Shown here piece by piece: positions 21,451 to 36,600 of a DNA stretch of 64,000 nt. Every line of letters begins with the position of its first letter. Within the stretch, counting starts at the first letter, position 1. The notes beneath the pieces were generated by a model. That model worked only from the letters and a program-made list of their open reading frames with translations. It made no database searches and was not told the origin of the DNA. Origin of the DNA: Phytophthora quininea (taxonomy: Eukaryota; Oomycota; Peronosporomycetes; Peronosporales; Peronosporaceae). The position numbers and the translations under genes were made by a program. The stretch spans positions 78,111-142,110 of the forward strand of contig JAAVTG010000092.1 in assembly GCA_011947345.1 (NCBI GenBank), written 5' to 3'.

Positions 21451-23270
21451 TATGTGGACCACGCGAACACGAATATTGAAGTATTATTCTGTTTTTAGCT
21501 GGCGAAATAACAACTGGATATTCAACTCACCACAAAACTTGAATTTTAGCGAAGTTGTGCTGCGCGCGAACACACCTAAGATCACAAGTAAACTTTGTAC
21601 AGATCGACGCGTGCTCATTAGTCAGTCGTACTAGCAGATTGGCTTCCCAGTTGATTACTTGCGACCAGCTTGCCCAGCACTGGAGATCGAGATGACCATC
21701 CGCACAGGGGCTACCATCTCCGAAATGGTTAGACTGTAAGTAACATTGGCATCGTCGACAGATACCGGCAGGAGTTCTGCTACACTCGCGAGTGCCATGC
21801 CTGACCGGATTTTCAACCCTGGACAGAATTTGGCGGTGGCATCCTTCTAACCTCCATTCGTCGAGCGCATGGGATCATTATGATCTCCTGCTTCATCCTG
21901 GATCAGGAGGATGTTTTGGTAGCTCTGGAATCTGCTTGTGACCGCAGCGAGGCGGTTGATATCTACGTCGACTACGTCAACGCAAAAAGCTACGCAAGCA
22001 AGCTTTACCACTTGGCAGTGATCGGCGTTCAGATCCTGCGGTCATCAAGACGAAACCATGAGAAGCTAGTCGTTATAGAAATTTATGTGTTCTCCATCGA
22101 TTATAGTAATCTTACACCGCCAGGCATGGACAGTGATGTCGTAGGACCCGGGGGGCCTGCGGTGTAGTAAATTCGGCAAAAACCTAGCCTAGGATTTCCT
22201 AGTCTAGGATCAAGGCGTGGAGTCAGCTAAGTTCGACAACCAAGTCTAGGCGCGCATGCGGACTTAGTGGACTCGACTCAGCGGGACCAAGTCGACAAAT
22301 TGGCCAGGCAACTTAGCAAGCGATTATACATCGTAAAGAATTTGGGCAGCCGAGTCGCCGCAGAGCTAGAGTCAGCGGGCGACGAGATCTTTGGCAGCGT
22401 TGGTTTCGGTCCGAAGAGTCGCTGGTGGTTGCAGGCTGGATCCAGCGAGGGGTCGCAGCTGATTCATTTCACTAGATATTTGTAAAGGATTGACTAGGAT
22501 TTAGTATAGGACGGCCCAAAGGACCGCACGGAGACAACAGATAACAGAGCAGAATTTTTCAAGTCTACAACAAGCGCATACTATCCGGTAAGTCCCTGCG
22601 CGGGGCTGGATTATGTCTGGTGGCAACACCCGAGAGGCATAGCTTGTAGGGTGTTGTCTGGTAGCACCAAGAGAACAAGGTCGGCCCGGTGTTGGGCAAA
22701 GTTCCGCCAAGTGCGCTCTACAAGTCTCGCCGAGTCCGCGAGCCGGTACGCCCATCAGCCGGGGTGCCGTAACTCTTTCAGTCGGGTATCCCTTTGCTCC
22801 TGGCGACCTGTAAAGCGCGGTCTGCGCCGTCGTCCACCTCTGGTGGAGGGCACAGGGTATTCAGAGCGACTCAGCCAGCTCAGCTAAGTCGTGTGGCTGG
22901 CTTGGAAGCGAAGCACCGGCGGGAACAAGACACTACTGTCCCGGCTGGACTGAACCGCTAGGGGACCGCCTAGAGCAGGCCAACAAGCGCCGACCTGTTC
23001 TTCGGCGTTGTTGTGTTTGTAGCTCATCCATATCTGACGGATTTTGTGTGTTGCTATACCACACGCCCACGCCGGCACCGACCTTCACCTGCCGTCAGCG
23101 CGGCGTAGACCTGCTCCGCGGAGTGGGGGATCTACGTAGTGACCTATCTGGGGGATACTCTGGTAGTCTTCCGCGCTTGGCTCGCGGTCGAGGGCCACGA
23201 AGAACGCAGCGATGATCGGCATGGCAACCAGGATTTGCATTGCTATGCATGGTGTTGAAAACTGCTACTT
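21451..23270. other. Long region without a supported gene
   Basis: There are only short ORFs in competing frames. The longest plausible one, 21,880-22,167, encodes 95 residues with no motif I know. CTAGG and CAAGTCGA words recur at 22,180-22,310 and recall the start of the window. It is probably the decayed interior of a retrotransposon. Confidence 0.4.
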
Positions 23271-23278
23271 TTTCGGCC

Positions 23279-23353
23279 AATCGCGTTATTTCGGAAGACG
23301 CTCGCATACAAAAAGTATATGCGGGATTTGGAGGGGAAATTACGCGATTGGTC
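23279..23353. repeat. Imperfect palindrome (hairpin MITE-like)
   Basis: GGCCAATCGCGTTATTTC on the left pairs with GAAATTACGCGATTGGTCC on the right, with a smaller inner inverted pair, CGCATAC/GTATATGCG, around an AAAAA loop. The whole can fold into a stem of about 75 bases. It lies 100-180 bp upstream of UPF3. Confidence 0.5.
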
Positions 23354-23397
23354 CAAAACGTTGCAGACTTGCTTTCGCATTTTCCAACAACAAAACC

Positions 23398-23443
23398 AAA
23401 TATTTTGCCAAATATTTTCCCGAATATTTGCCAAATATTTGTC
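23398..23443. repeat. Four imperfect AAATATTTGCC units
   Basis: Four consecutive units of 11-12 bp (AAATATTTTGCC, AAATATTTTCCC, GAATATTTGCC, AAATATTTGTC) end about 15 bp before the proposed UPF3 start. They could be regulatory or part of the hairpin repeat; the sequence alone does not say. Confidence 0.5.
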
Positions 23444-23457
23444 AAGAACCCTCGCGC

Positions 23458-25199
23458 ATGCCGCCGCCGACCCGCCGCAGCGCCGCCGGCAAAGGCCGCG
23501 GCCGAGGAGGAGCGCCGATCCAGCGTCGACCGTGCGGACCAGCCCAAGCCTAAGAAGCGCGAACGAGAGCGCGACCGAGGGGCCAAGCGCGGTGGAAGAG
23601 GGGTCTCGTCGTCGTCGACGTCCGCGCGGCCCACGCGCGCCGTCACGACGGTGCTGAAGAAGCTGGTGGTGCGCAACATCCCAGCGGAGGCAACAGAGGA
23701 GGAGGCGAGGCAGCTGCTGGAGATTCACGGCGTGGGGCCCGAGAGCGTGTGGCGGTTTGTGCCCAGCCGCCAGCGCAGCAACAACCGCCAGCCCACACCC
23801 GCACGCCTGTACCTGGACATGAAAAAGGAGCCGGAGAAGGCGCGCAAGCTTATAGCGGTGCTGAACGGACAGCAGTTCCACCCAGAGGAGAAAGGTGAGG
23901 AGAAAGAGAGGAGGAAACGGAGAGGGGCCATTTATCTGATGACAATGTGGAAGTGAAGACGGAGACTGTAGACCATTGGATGTGGAGTTTGCGCCGTTCC
24001 AGAAGATCCCAAGGGAGAAGCAGCGCAAAGACGCCAAGGTCGGCACGATCGATCGGGACCCAGAGTACGTAGCCTTTCTGGAAGAGCTGTCCAAGCCAAA
24101 AGATGTAAGTTCTTGACATGGCCATTTCTGGTGGTGGTGGGAGGGCTGACTGGTGTGGTGGAATGCAAAAATCGTAGAAGCTTCCGAGTGCAGAGGTGGT
24201 GGTGGATACGACCGAAGGCGAGGTGGTGGAGAAGCCTGTGGCAGCGCTGGTCAAGTATCTGAACGAGCGGAAGGCGCACAGTCGTGAGAAGGGCAAGGTG
24301 AGTTTTTTGTGATTGGGTTTTCGTGGGCAACCATTGATGTGTTGGTGTCACCCAGGGCAAGTCCGGTAAGTCCCTCGACAAGAATGCACGTCGACCGGCG
24401 CGAAAGAAAGATGTGAGAGAATGATAGTTCTGTTCCATCTTTTGTTTGTATTGATTCCGACATGTTTTTGCAGGGATCAAAGCAAAAAGGGGCAAAAGAG
24501 AAAAAGCAAAGGTCAGAAGAAAACGAGTAGCGACGCATCCAGCGGACAAGGTATCCGCTGTGATAAACTGGCGTCCATGCTGTACAGGAGGCGCTAATAC
24601 CGTTTGCTGTGCGCGATGACCAGAGTTGATCAAGCCCCGCAAGCAGCGCAATGGAAAGCCACCGTCAAAGAAGGAAGCAACGAACCAGGAGACTTCAGAG
24701 CCAGGCGTTCTGTGCATCATGCCCAAAAGTACTCCAGTTTCTGGTGAATCGCCCCCATCGACCACATCCGTTGCAAACAGAAACGCACAAACGAAAGGTG
24801 CTCGGAAGAATGCTGGTCGCGGTCGTGGTGGTAAAAGAAAGATGGTGGAGAAGGACCTTGTGTTGAAGGTGCTGGCAGTGTAGACTTGAAGCAGTTGCTC
24901 CCGCGCCGCAAGGGCGGAAACATTGGTAAGAAGGACCCGAACAATGGTGGCAAAAAGAATTCAACAAGAAGGAATCGGGCAACCGAGCGGAGCGGAAGAA
25001 GAAGGTTTTGCGCCCAAGGACTCGACCGCACAAGGCACCGCTGCTAAAAGTTGATAGCACTGGGATCGCAGCGCTTGCCCTGTCGAGCATGAAGATACAC
25101 GGAAACAGGCGAAGCGGAACTCTTACAGCCACGTGGATCAGCAGGATATTTGGAGAAGGCTGCAGTGCAATGCGTCGTCACGGTGAACACCTGGGATGA
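23458..25199 (+). CDS. UPF3: UPF3 nonsense-mediated decay factor
   Basis: The Smg4_UPF3 RNP-type domain reads KKLVVRNIPAEATEEEARQL and then, after an intron, VEFAPFQKIPREKQRKDAKV and GTIDRDPEYVAFLEEL. This is the conserved core that binds UPF2 and links UPF1 to exon-junction complexes during decay of transcripts with premature stops. Inferred GT-AG introns are 23,895-23,971, 24,105-24,177, 24,298-24,355 and 24,413-24,473; more probably follow near 24,512-24,625. The C-terminal part is Lys/Arg/Gly-rich (24,630-25,060) and breaks frame repeatedly, so the 3' end is uncertain. The ATG at 23,458 starts a Pro/Arg-rich tail but needs one frame change to reach the domain. The only alternative is an upstream in-frame extension through the AAATATTT repeat, which looks non-coding. 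Confidence 0.75.
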
Positions 25200-25451
25200 C
25201 AACCAGGGACGGGCCTCTATCGGCCATCACGGAGAGCGCGTAAAACAAGCCTGAAGGGCTGCAGGCAATCAACTGAAATGCTTTGTTGAGCATTGGCCCG
25301 GAAGCGAGAACACGCAATCAGGTGGTGAAGGCAACAAGCAGGACGGACTAATTTTAGCAGCCAGAAATGCAGCGCCCTGCTCAAGGGCCCTTTTGCTCTG
25401 CGCTGTTGTCATGTATTCTTGTTTCTCTGCAGTGGAAGAAGCTTGGTTGGG

Positions 25452-26161
25452 ATGCAGGCGCGTGGGGACCCAGCAATCAAGCTCGTGCTTCTGGGGAATG
25501 GATCCGTTGGCAAGTCCAGTCTCATCGCCCGGTTCGTAGATGACGGCTTCGCACGCGTGTACAAGCAGACCATCGGGCTCGACTTTTCGAGAAGAAGCTT
25601 CACCTTCCACGTGACCAGCGCATCGTGCTGCAAGTATGGGATATCGGTGGCCAGACAATCAACAGCAAGATGCTCGGCAAATATCTCTTCGGAGTGCACG
25701 TAGCCCTGCTGTGTTACGACGTCACGGACGCACAGTCTTTCAGCGACGTCGAGGACTGGCTTCGGGTGGCGCGCGAGAACGGCGGAAACCAAACGAATCT
25801 GTATCTCGTGGGCAACAAGACAGATCTGGTTGCCCACCGCGTCATCTCGAGCGAGAAGCACGACGCCTTTATTCGCCAGCATGGGCTGTCTGGCGGCTTC
25901 CTCGTGTCGGCGCAGAGCGGAGACAATGTGCTGAAGACCGTGTATCGCATCTCAGCGGCTGCGGCGAACATCAAGCTCTCCGAGTTCGAGCTTTCTTTCT
26001 GTGACAAGGTTGTGCGAGCAGTGATACCTGCGGCCCCAGGCATCGATAGCCCGGAAGAAGAGCAGCGCACAGCGATGGCAGACGAGATCGAGGCGGAGGA
26101 CAGAGCGAACGAGCTCCGCAAGTCCCGAAAGATGGCCCAGCACCGTTGTCAGATGATGTAG
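25452..26161 (+). CDS. RAB28: Rab28 small GTPase
   Basis: The P-loop is GNGSVGKSS (residues 15-23). It is followed by YKQTIGLDF (switch I), the Rab28 hallmark WDIGGQT in place of WDTAGQE, GNKTD for guanine specificity, and SAQSGDNV. The C-terminus ends CQMM, a CaaX box for a single prenyl group as in Rab28 (which is farnesylated), not the double-Cys tail of most Rabs. Rab28 associates with cilia and IFT/BBSome traffic in other eukaryotes, so a flagellar role is plausible. The ORF is split once, near 25,584, where a TTTT run needs one more T. The length of about 236 residues is close to the family. The start is the first ATG before the G1 motif. Confidence 0.85.
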
Positions 26162-27438
26162 GCGGTGCTCCAGGTCGCGAGTCTTGCTTGATAGCGGTAG
26201 GGGAAACTCTTCACAAAAATCACACTCAGCCCGTAATATCGTCCGGCGTTCTTGCTCGGTACCATTGATAAACGCGAGACGAAGGAGCTCGTCGCCACGT
26301 AGTTTTTGCACAATTGCCGTGAAGGCGTACAGGCGCGGCACAATCACATCTAACCAAACATCCTTTGTTCCATCCGGAGATAACGATCTCAGCTCTACGC
26401 GTGATACTTGAATTGAAGGTCGCGAGTCGGCTCCATAAACACATTCGACGAGATCACCTTGCTCGAAGCCAAGCATCTTGATGTAGACTGCCAGCTGCAC
26501 CTGGTCGTATAGGGGCAGTGGATTGCGGAAGCCCTCACACGGTTCTTCACCTCCACCACAGTAGGCAACAGCTCCCAGTCGTCGTCGCGTGTGATGGTTA
26601 GTGCGTCCGTGACGCCGTCCACCATTCCGCAGATAGAAAACAAGCCGCAGGGACAGTTATCTTTGTCTTGCTTTGCCCCTACGTCTTCGATCTCCTCCAC
26701 ATCTCCACCCTCGCGTGCAGCCAATCCCCCATGGTGGACTTATGGTCTTGCATCGCAACCACCGCTTCCCGCTGGCATTGTTGCACTAACAGGCTGTAGT
26801 CCACGCGGTTGATCTTGATAGCCCCTCAATCTCCTCTTCGGGAAGAGGCGGGAAGGTGAGGAGGTAGAAGTTCTCGTATGTGAGTCGAACGGTGGACCCA
26901 GTCTGCCGCTCATAGGCCTGCTCCCCACCAACAAACACCAGGTCAGCTCAAACGACAAAACCGGTATCGTAGCCGCAGCCCACCCTCACCTCTAGTGCCA
27001 ACGCCTCATTTCGCACCCCCACACTCGTGTAAATCTTCTCAGCCAGCAGCCTCCTGGCCTCCACCACCTCGTCCTTCCGCATCCTACTGCTGCTCTGCGC
27101 CTCCTTCAGCCGCCTCTCCACCCTTCCAGCACCCGCTTAGCTGCCCCCATACGGACTGGCGTCGCTCTCCGCCCACCGCATCGCAGCCCGCAACTACAGC
27201 GCCGCGGCCCCGCTCTTCTGCACCAACGTCTCGAGCTCCTCGTCCTTCGTGACAATGCAGCCCCAGCCGCGCCGCGTCCTGCGCCAGCAGCTCGTCTCGG
27301 TCCTGGTACACACAGTTCAGCAGCTCCTCCGCTGGGTCGCCAACGGACACTGTCCAAGAACCGCGCTGTCTCCACCTTGTGTCTCTGTATCCTCAGCTTG
27401 CTCTGCTGGAAAATAGCGCAGACATGCGTGGCTGGCAT
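26149..27438 (-). CDS. PD-(D/E)XK nuclease-like protein (inferred)
   Basis: On the minus strand, fragments join into one protein beginning MPATHVCAIFQQSKLRIQRH, passing through an acidic helical region, FVGGEQAYERQTGSTVRLTY and NRVDYSLLVQQCQREAVVAM, and ending with a compact domain. That domain contains CGMVDGVTDAL, ELLPTVVEVKNRVRG and YDQVQLAVYIKMLGFEQGDL. Asp, E-V-K and a following Q-x-x-x-Y helix are the pattern of PD-(D/E)XK nucleases. I cannot place it in a named subfamily (EXO5 and MGME1 were considered). At least four frame changes occur, and a short intron may lie near 26,950-27,000. Its 3' end meets or overlaps the 3' end of Rab28, and the exact stop is uncertain. Confidence 0.5.
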
Positions 27439-27862
27439 TCTGGCTCCGTTCCTCTATGACTCGACGGACTTAACGCAGTCGACGAAGCTGAAGGACTCCA
27501 GAGATGAGGTGAAAGCTTCGTTCCTCAACGTGTTGTTCCTAGCACGGTATTGCACCATGTGCTTCACCAGCGCCATCTTCGGCCGTGCGTACCAAGTCTA
27601 CTTTTGTGAACCGTGGCCAATCTTGTGGAAGCGCATTCCAGCATATCTGGGCTCCAAGAACCTTGTCATCAGCACGATCTTCTTCGCTGCTGCCAGCGTT
27701 AGCGCTATCAGCGCAACTTCTACCTCGTTGCGCTCACTCTCCGAGGCTGCCTCCCACCTTGAACTACTTGCTCTGGCGATCGCCTTCGGACACTTTGTGG
27801 TCTTGCATTTCTTCGCAGACAATGATGATTCAACCATTCAGTCAAAAGAAGCGAACGACTGA
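27377..27862 (+). CDS. Possible small membrane protein
   Basis: An open frame of up to 161 residues with hydrophobic segments, for example NLVISTIFFAAASVSAISA and LALAIAFGHFVVLHFFAD. There is no ATG near its 5' end, so a true start or upstream exon is missing; the first internal ATG is near 27,558. It ends 26 bp before the stop of the convergent Dicer gene. I do not recognise the family. It could also be a chance frame, since the opposite strand is open over 27,598-27,837. Confidence 0.35.
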   Translation: MCLCILSLLCWKIAQTCVAGILAPFLYDSTDLTQSTKLKDSRDEVKASFLNVLFLARYCTMCFTSAIFGRAYQVYFCEPWPILWKRIPAYLGSKNLVISTIFFAAASVSAISATSTSLRSLSEAASHLELLALAIAFGHFVVLHFFADNDDSTIQSKEAND

Positions 27863-27887
27863 GCAAATTCCATTCAATGCGCTGTTG

Positions 27888-30800
27888 CTAGTCCTCTTCA
27901 TCGCTTGAAAACGTTAAATCTTCCATCGCCTCACCTCCAGCATGGTCCATCGTTAGTCCGCTTTCACGGCAGACGTAAGCGTAAGCGTCTTGCCCCACAG
28001 TCTCCAGCAGTGGGCCCATGAAGACGTCGCGAATCAGCTGAAGATCTCTCCCCGAGTCTAGGAATACCGCAGCCACAAGCGCTTCGAAGACATCCGCAAA
28101 CATCTTAGGGAGGTTGTGATTGTTCGCTCGGGTCGCTGCCTTCCCTTTTTCCTTGACACCGCCACAGCTTCAAACGCTGGGCTTAGCCCGCTGTTCCTGT
28201 CAGCAGGCGGATACTTTCGCTCAATACGCGCAACACGATCCATTGTCTCGAGATCGATGCGCACGGCGCCTGCAAAAATGCACTCGTCCACACCAAAACA
28301 GGCCAGTGCTGTCTTGCCTAATGCATCGTTCGACACTGTGGCGCTCTTCCATTGGGACAACGAGCCAGGTAGCCACTTGTCGTACATCAAAAAGGCATAC
28401 GACAGCGTGAGGTACTCGATCAGTGCGTCGCCTAGATACTCCAAGCGCTCATAGTCTCCCTTCCACACACTTTTCTTTTTCTTTGCGTCCGCGACATGAC
28501 TTCAATGTCCCCACTGCCGTCTCCATCAGCATCCATTTGGTCGATATGCAGCACCAACGAGCCCACGGACGGGTGTGTCACTGCCTCCAGTAGTAAACGT
28601 TTATTCCTAAAGGTGTATTTGAGTCGCTGCTGAAGAAGCATTAGACGCTTCGGGAGATCCCCGAACTGGGGACAATTAAAATTGATGCTTAACGGATGCT
28701 GCGCGCCGCCGCGACATCGAGAAGTCATCTCTGCATCGTATAGCTCATTCGGAAAACAGTCAGGGTAAAAGGGACGCGCGAAATTGGTCGACGGGTCTTC
28801 TAACACGCTAACTCCAATCCACTTAAGAAAGTAGCGAGCGCCTTTTTCGCCTTGGCCAACGAGGTAGGCGCCACAAATTGCCTCTAGGACGTCAGCGATC
28901 CATTTCGATGGTGCCACCACCGGGTCAGGCGTCTTGCCCATGCACGATGGCTTCCAGCATTGGAAAGGATGTTGCTCCACTTCTGCAGGGTACCAAATGT
29001 AGTGATGAATACGTGCCGCTAAAGCAAATTGGTTGAGACGGTCGTTGCGGATAATATCGCGACGCAGTTGGGTCAACTGGCCCTCCTGGAAGATGTCTTT
29101 CCGCTGCTCGTACATGTACCACGAGGTTTCGAGCTTGAGAAACGTGTCGCCTAAAATCTCGAGTCGTTCGTAAGCAGGCTTAGACGTCGCGTCGTCCAGC
29201 AGAGTCATGTCAACCTCCATTCCAATCTTGCCCATAAGGTGGGAGATCTGACACTTGCGCTCAAACTCGTACAGTAGCGGCACAAGCCCCATGACTTCAA
29301 AGAAGCGGCTCTTGGTGAGTCGTAGGCGCGAGGTGTACTGAGGCACCAACAAGCGCTCGTTGAATTTCACTTTGTACTGCGCAATACTACCTTCGTCATT
29401 GTTGCGCTGCATCACCCTTCGAATGATTGGGACTATTGGGGAGTTTGAACCCCGTGGATCAACCGTTGGTCTGCGTCGGCTTCCTCGAGTTGCTCGCGAG
29501 TGTGCCATCGGCCAAGGATCGGGTTGCCTGGGGTTGATTTCCCTTTCTTCAAGTGCGTCAGCCATCCTTCTTCACTTGCTAGGTATTCCCTACGAATTTC
29601 ATCCACCGTTTTGTCACTAATAGCACGAACTATGTAGCTGGCACTGAGTCGGAATGTGGGCACGCAGATCCACTCGCCTGTTTCCTCAGACGCCTTTTCT
29701 GGAGCTATCGTAGGGAACGGCCACAATGGTTCAAGTAGAGGCTTTTTGATGATATCGCGAATATAACCCCAGTCCAGGGATAACGTAGCTGGTTGTGTTG
29801 CCTCATTCAGAATGCTAGGAACTACCAAGTAGCCTTTGTCATTCTGCTCGGAGAATTCGTTCCACACGTTATCATTTGCGATGTCCACTTCGCGCACTGC
29901 GTCCTGCACACCCATGCAAGCCAACCGCATCACGACCAAATGGAAGTGCAGGACTTCGTGGAGCTCGCTTTTGGTTAATTTGAGCTCCAATGGCCGCTTG
30001 GCCAACGTTATGGGTTGAATATCTGGAGTCATCACGCCACTCGTGGCAAAGTCATACCGCCAGCCCGTATTGGTGTTCCCAGTGTACAGCTCGTTCGTGG
30101 ATAGGATAGCAAAGCGCGCCCCAGTCAGACCGTAAAAACACATTGTTGTCGACCATTCTTCTCCTTCCTCGCTGCAATTCGCAGCCTCTTGCGTCAAACG
30201 TCGAATGGGTCTCAGACTTAACTCCTCTGCACTAACTGGCGGCAAATCGTACGACGACTGGGTCGATAGATCAGCCAGTTGTGGGTGGCTATTTGGTGGA
30301 GCATTGTCTTCTCCAATCACAACTGTGTCATCACTTGTGCAACCATTTCTGCTACTGCCGCCACCACTGCCATTTCCAACACTTCGGTGGATCGTGGCTT
30401 GGTCATCAAGAAGCTTGGAGCGAAAGTGACGATCAAGCAGACCTTTCTTCAGCAGTTCTTGACACGCTTTAAACGCAACAATGCCCTTGGCTTCATCCTG
30501 CGTCTCCACCTTCTGCGAAAAGAGCTGCTTCCTGATACCGAGAGCACCCGGCAGTTTTAACGTGGCCGAATAATTGAATCGCTCGTCTTTGGTAGCCGCA
30601 TCGTTGCCATTGTCGCCACTACAAGACTCCTCAGCAGCCTTCTGCTCTGCCTCAGCTTTCATTACATCGATTTTATCAGTGAGCTTCGCATTGTACTTCA
30701 GGAGTTTCTTCCTCGACCTCTTCAGTGACGGTGCCACATGCTTTGCGATGGATACGCGCTTAACAACGTATTGTGGACGACGGTCATACGTGTCCAAGCC

Positions 30801-32866
30801 AGGCAAAGTATCACAAAAGTTGCTCAAACAGGCCACGCTGTTTGATACGTTCAGTTTTGCGCCAGTGTCCCGGTTAAAGATCTCGTACGGGTTCGCCACA
30901 GCCTGAATCTTGTTCGGAATAATGGATTTCCGGCTGGCTGCTTGCAGCGACGCTAAGGTATCTCCAGCAGGGGTCGGCAGAGAATCAGAATGTATGCCTG
31001 TAGGTCTAGGCATTTGCATTGCAGTCGCCGAGCTTGGTGCACTGGCTGGTGGTTGAAGTGCGGCAGGAGCGACTTGGTTGTTCTCTTGCTCAATGCGAAT
31101 ATAGTCTTGCATCCTGCGAACGAGACCCTCGAATTTCTTCACTGCTTGAGCCGAGTCCTCTGTAATATACTTGACCGCGCCTGCAGAGCAGTTGGCGCGT
31201 TTTCCGAACTCATACAGCTTGTTTGGTTCTAGAAGTTCATCCATAACGACAACCAAATCGCACAACGGAGGAGCAATCCGCATTTTTTGACTTTGGGGCG
31301 ACCGACGTGGTCACCAAAATGTTTGTTTTGTAGTTCGTGAACATTGTCATCACTTTCAAAAACGACGAGAAACGAAGTGCCCCCGATATGCGCGCGTTGC
31401 TGCTGCCCAACATACAACAACTCGGGGGCAGATTCAGGTTGTCCAAGGCAGCAGACAAGTACTCAGCCACCACACGACAATGACACCTTCTCTGGAGGAA
31501 TACCCAGGCACGGACATCCTTGGTTCCGGGGTATTGCTGAAGCGATTTCGAACCAATTCGGCTGTCTTTAGTAACCTTGGTGAAGCTGCAAGTATGCCAC
31601 ACAACTTCGACTGCGCGGACAGCCACGCCAGAACTTTCACAATGGGTCGCACTTTGTTCCGAGTCGCACCATCTATCGCGACCTTGGATCCTAGAAATCT
31701 GGTGATCAAGCGGTCGGTCTTGACCGCCTGAGAGACCTCCTTTTCTTCCGCTCCTGCGTCATTCGTCTCGCAACCATCATCATCCTCAGCCTGAACCTCT
31801 CCGTCTTCTGGCTCATTGTTACTGTCACTATCACTGTCAATACCTCCTCCATCCATTGGATCGTCATCATCAGGGTTTTCTCGTTGCTGTTTCCGCTTCC
31901 TCCTATTATTCACGTTATCAAAATCCTCCACAACACACGCCTGCAGATTGACCTGCAACTCCAACTCCACAAATTTCCATAAACACCATCGCCCAAGATG
32001 TTTCTCCACGGCTTCCGCATCCTGGATGAATCTGTTCACCTTGTCCTGCTTCTTTTTGTCATCACACACAGCCGCCGAGTTCCCCAGCTCCAGCTCCAGC
32101 CGGAACACATGCACCAGATCTACCTTCTTGCTGTTGTCTCCCAACAGAAAATCCCTAACACTAAATGGATCGTCTTCACTCTTTTGGAACGTTTCGCACA
32201 GTAGCGGGGGAAGTTTGGCTCCAGCGACATTGTCGGCAGCATCGGAACCATGTTCAGCACCTGGATGTGCTTCAGCAGCGGGTTGCTTAGCGGGTTCCAG
32301 TCCATCCGGGATGCCGGCAGCCTGGACGTGGCGAAGATCCGCAGCGGCTTCTCCGTCGGCAGCTCCTCCACCAGACTCGTCAGCAGTTTGAAGAAGGACG
32401 GTAGCTCTGCGTGCACCAGGTCCCACGCTTCCACCACCAGCAAAGCCACCTCATGCAACTGTATGAGACCTCTGCGCAGGATTTCCTGCAGGATCAGCGG
32501 GGACAGCAGCAAGATCTGGCCGTGCGCGCCTTGCAGCTGCTGCTGGGTCCATTCGGCGTCTTCCAGCCAGCGACTCACTGCTTTGCGGTTTGCATGGGGC
32601 TGGGATATTGTCTCGAAGCCCTCGACGTCGCTCGAGACCACGCGTAGGCCGCTCACGCGCGCCAGTTGCTGCTGGATCTGCAGTCGGTCAGTTGGCGATG
32701 TACCCACTGCCAGGACGAAGCGCTGCGGGCTGCAGGCGGCGGCCTCGTGCAGCAGCGCGCAGCTGACGAAGGTTTTGCCTACGGGTTGCGCGCTGCTGAC
32801 CAGCACGCTGCGGTGGCGCGCCACGGCCGCGATCTCGCGCTGGTGCTCCCACAGCGAGGCGTCCAT
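27888..32866 (-). CDS. Dicer-like ribonuclease III
   Basis: One locus of about 1,650 residues starting at the ATG at 32,866. Order: helicase-like region (32,866-31,240), Dicer dimerisation/DUF283 domain (near 30,850-30,430, including VSNSVACLSNFCDTLPGL and EAKGIVAFKACQELLKKGLL), platform/PAZ-like region (about 29,850-29,500), RNase IIIa (ERLEILGDTFLKLETSWYM plus ADVLEAICGAYL) and RNase IIIb (ERLEYLGDALIEYLTLSYAF plus ADVFEALVAAVFLDSG). Both RNase III sites keep their acidic residues, so dsRNA cleavage to small RNAs is expected. No dsRBD follows; the protein ends in an acidic tail. The helicase motifs are degenerate (SSAQPVGKT; VVEAWDLVH in place of DECH). Six one-base losses in short runs (near 32,208, 31,520, 31,290, 29,435, 28,475 and 28,150) split the ORF. 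It is divergent from the SERCA gene, 613 bp apart. Confidence 0.85.

Positions 32867-36600
<3,734 letters not shown>

Noticed and set aside
23240..23457. Upstream in-frame extension of UPF3
   Set aside because: It runs through a palindrome and AT-rich repeats and has no conserved protein features.
32120..32866. Separate small helicase gene
   Set aside because: The next frame continues the same protein into Dicer domains after a single missing base at about 32,208.
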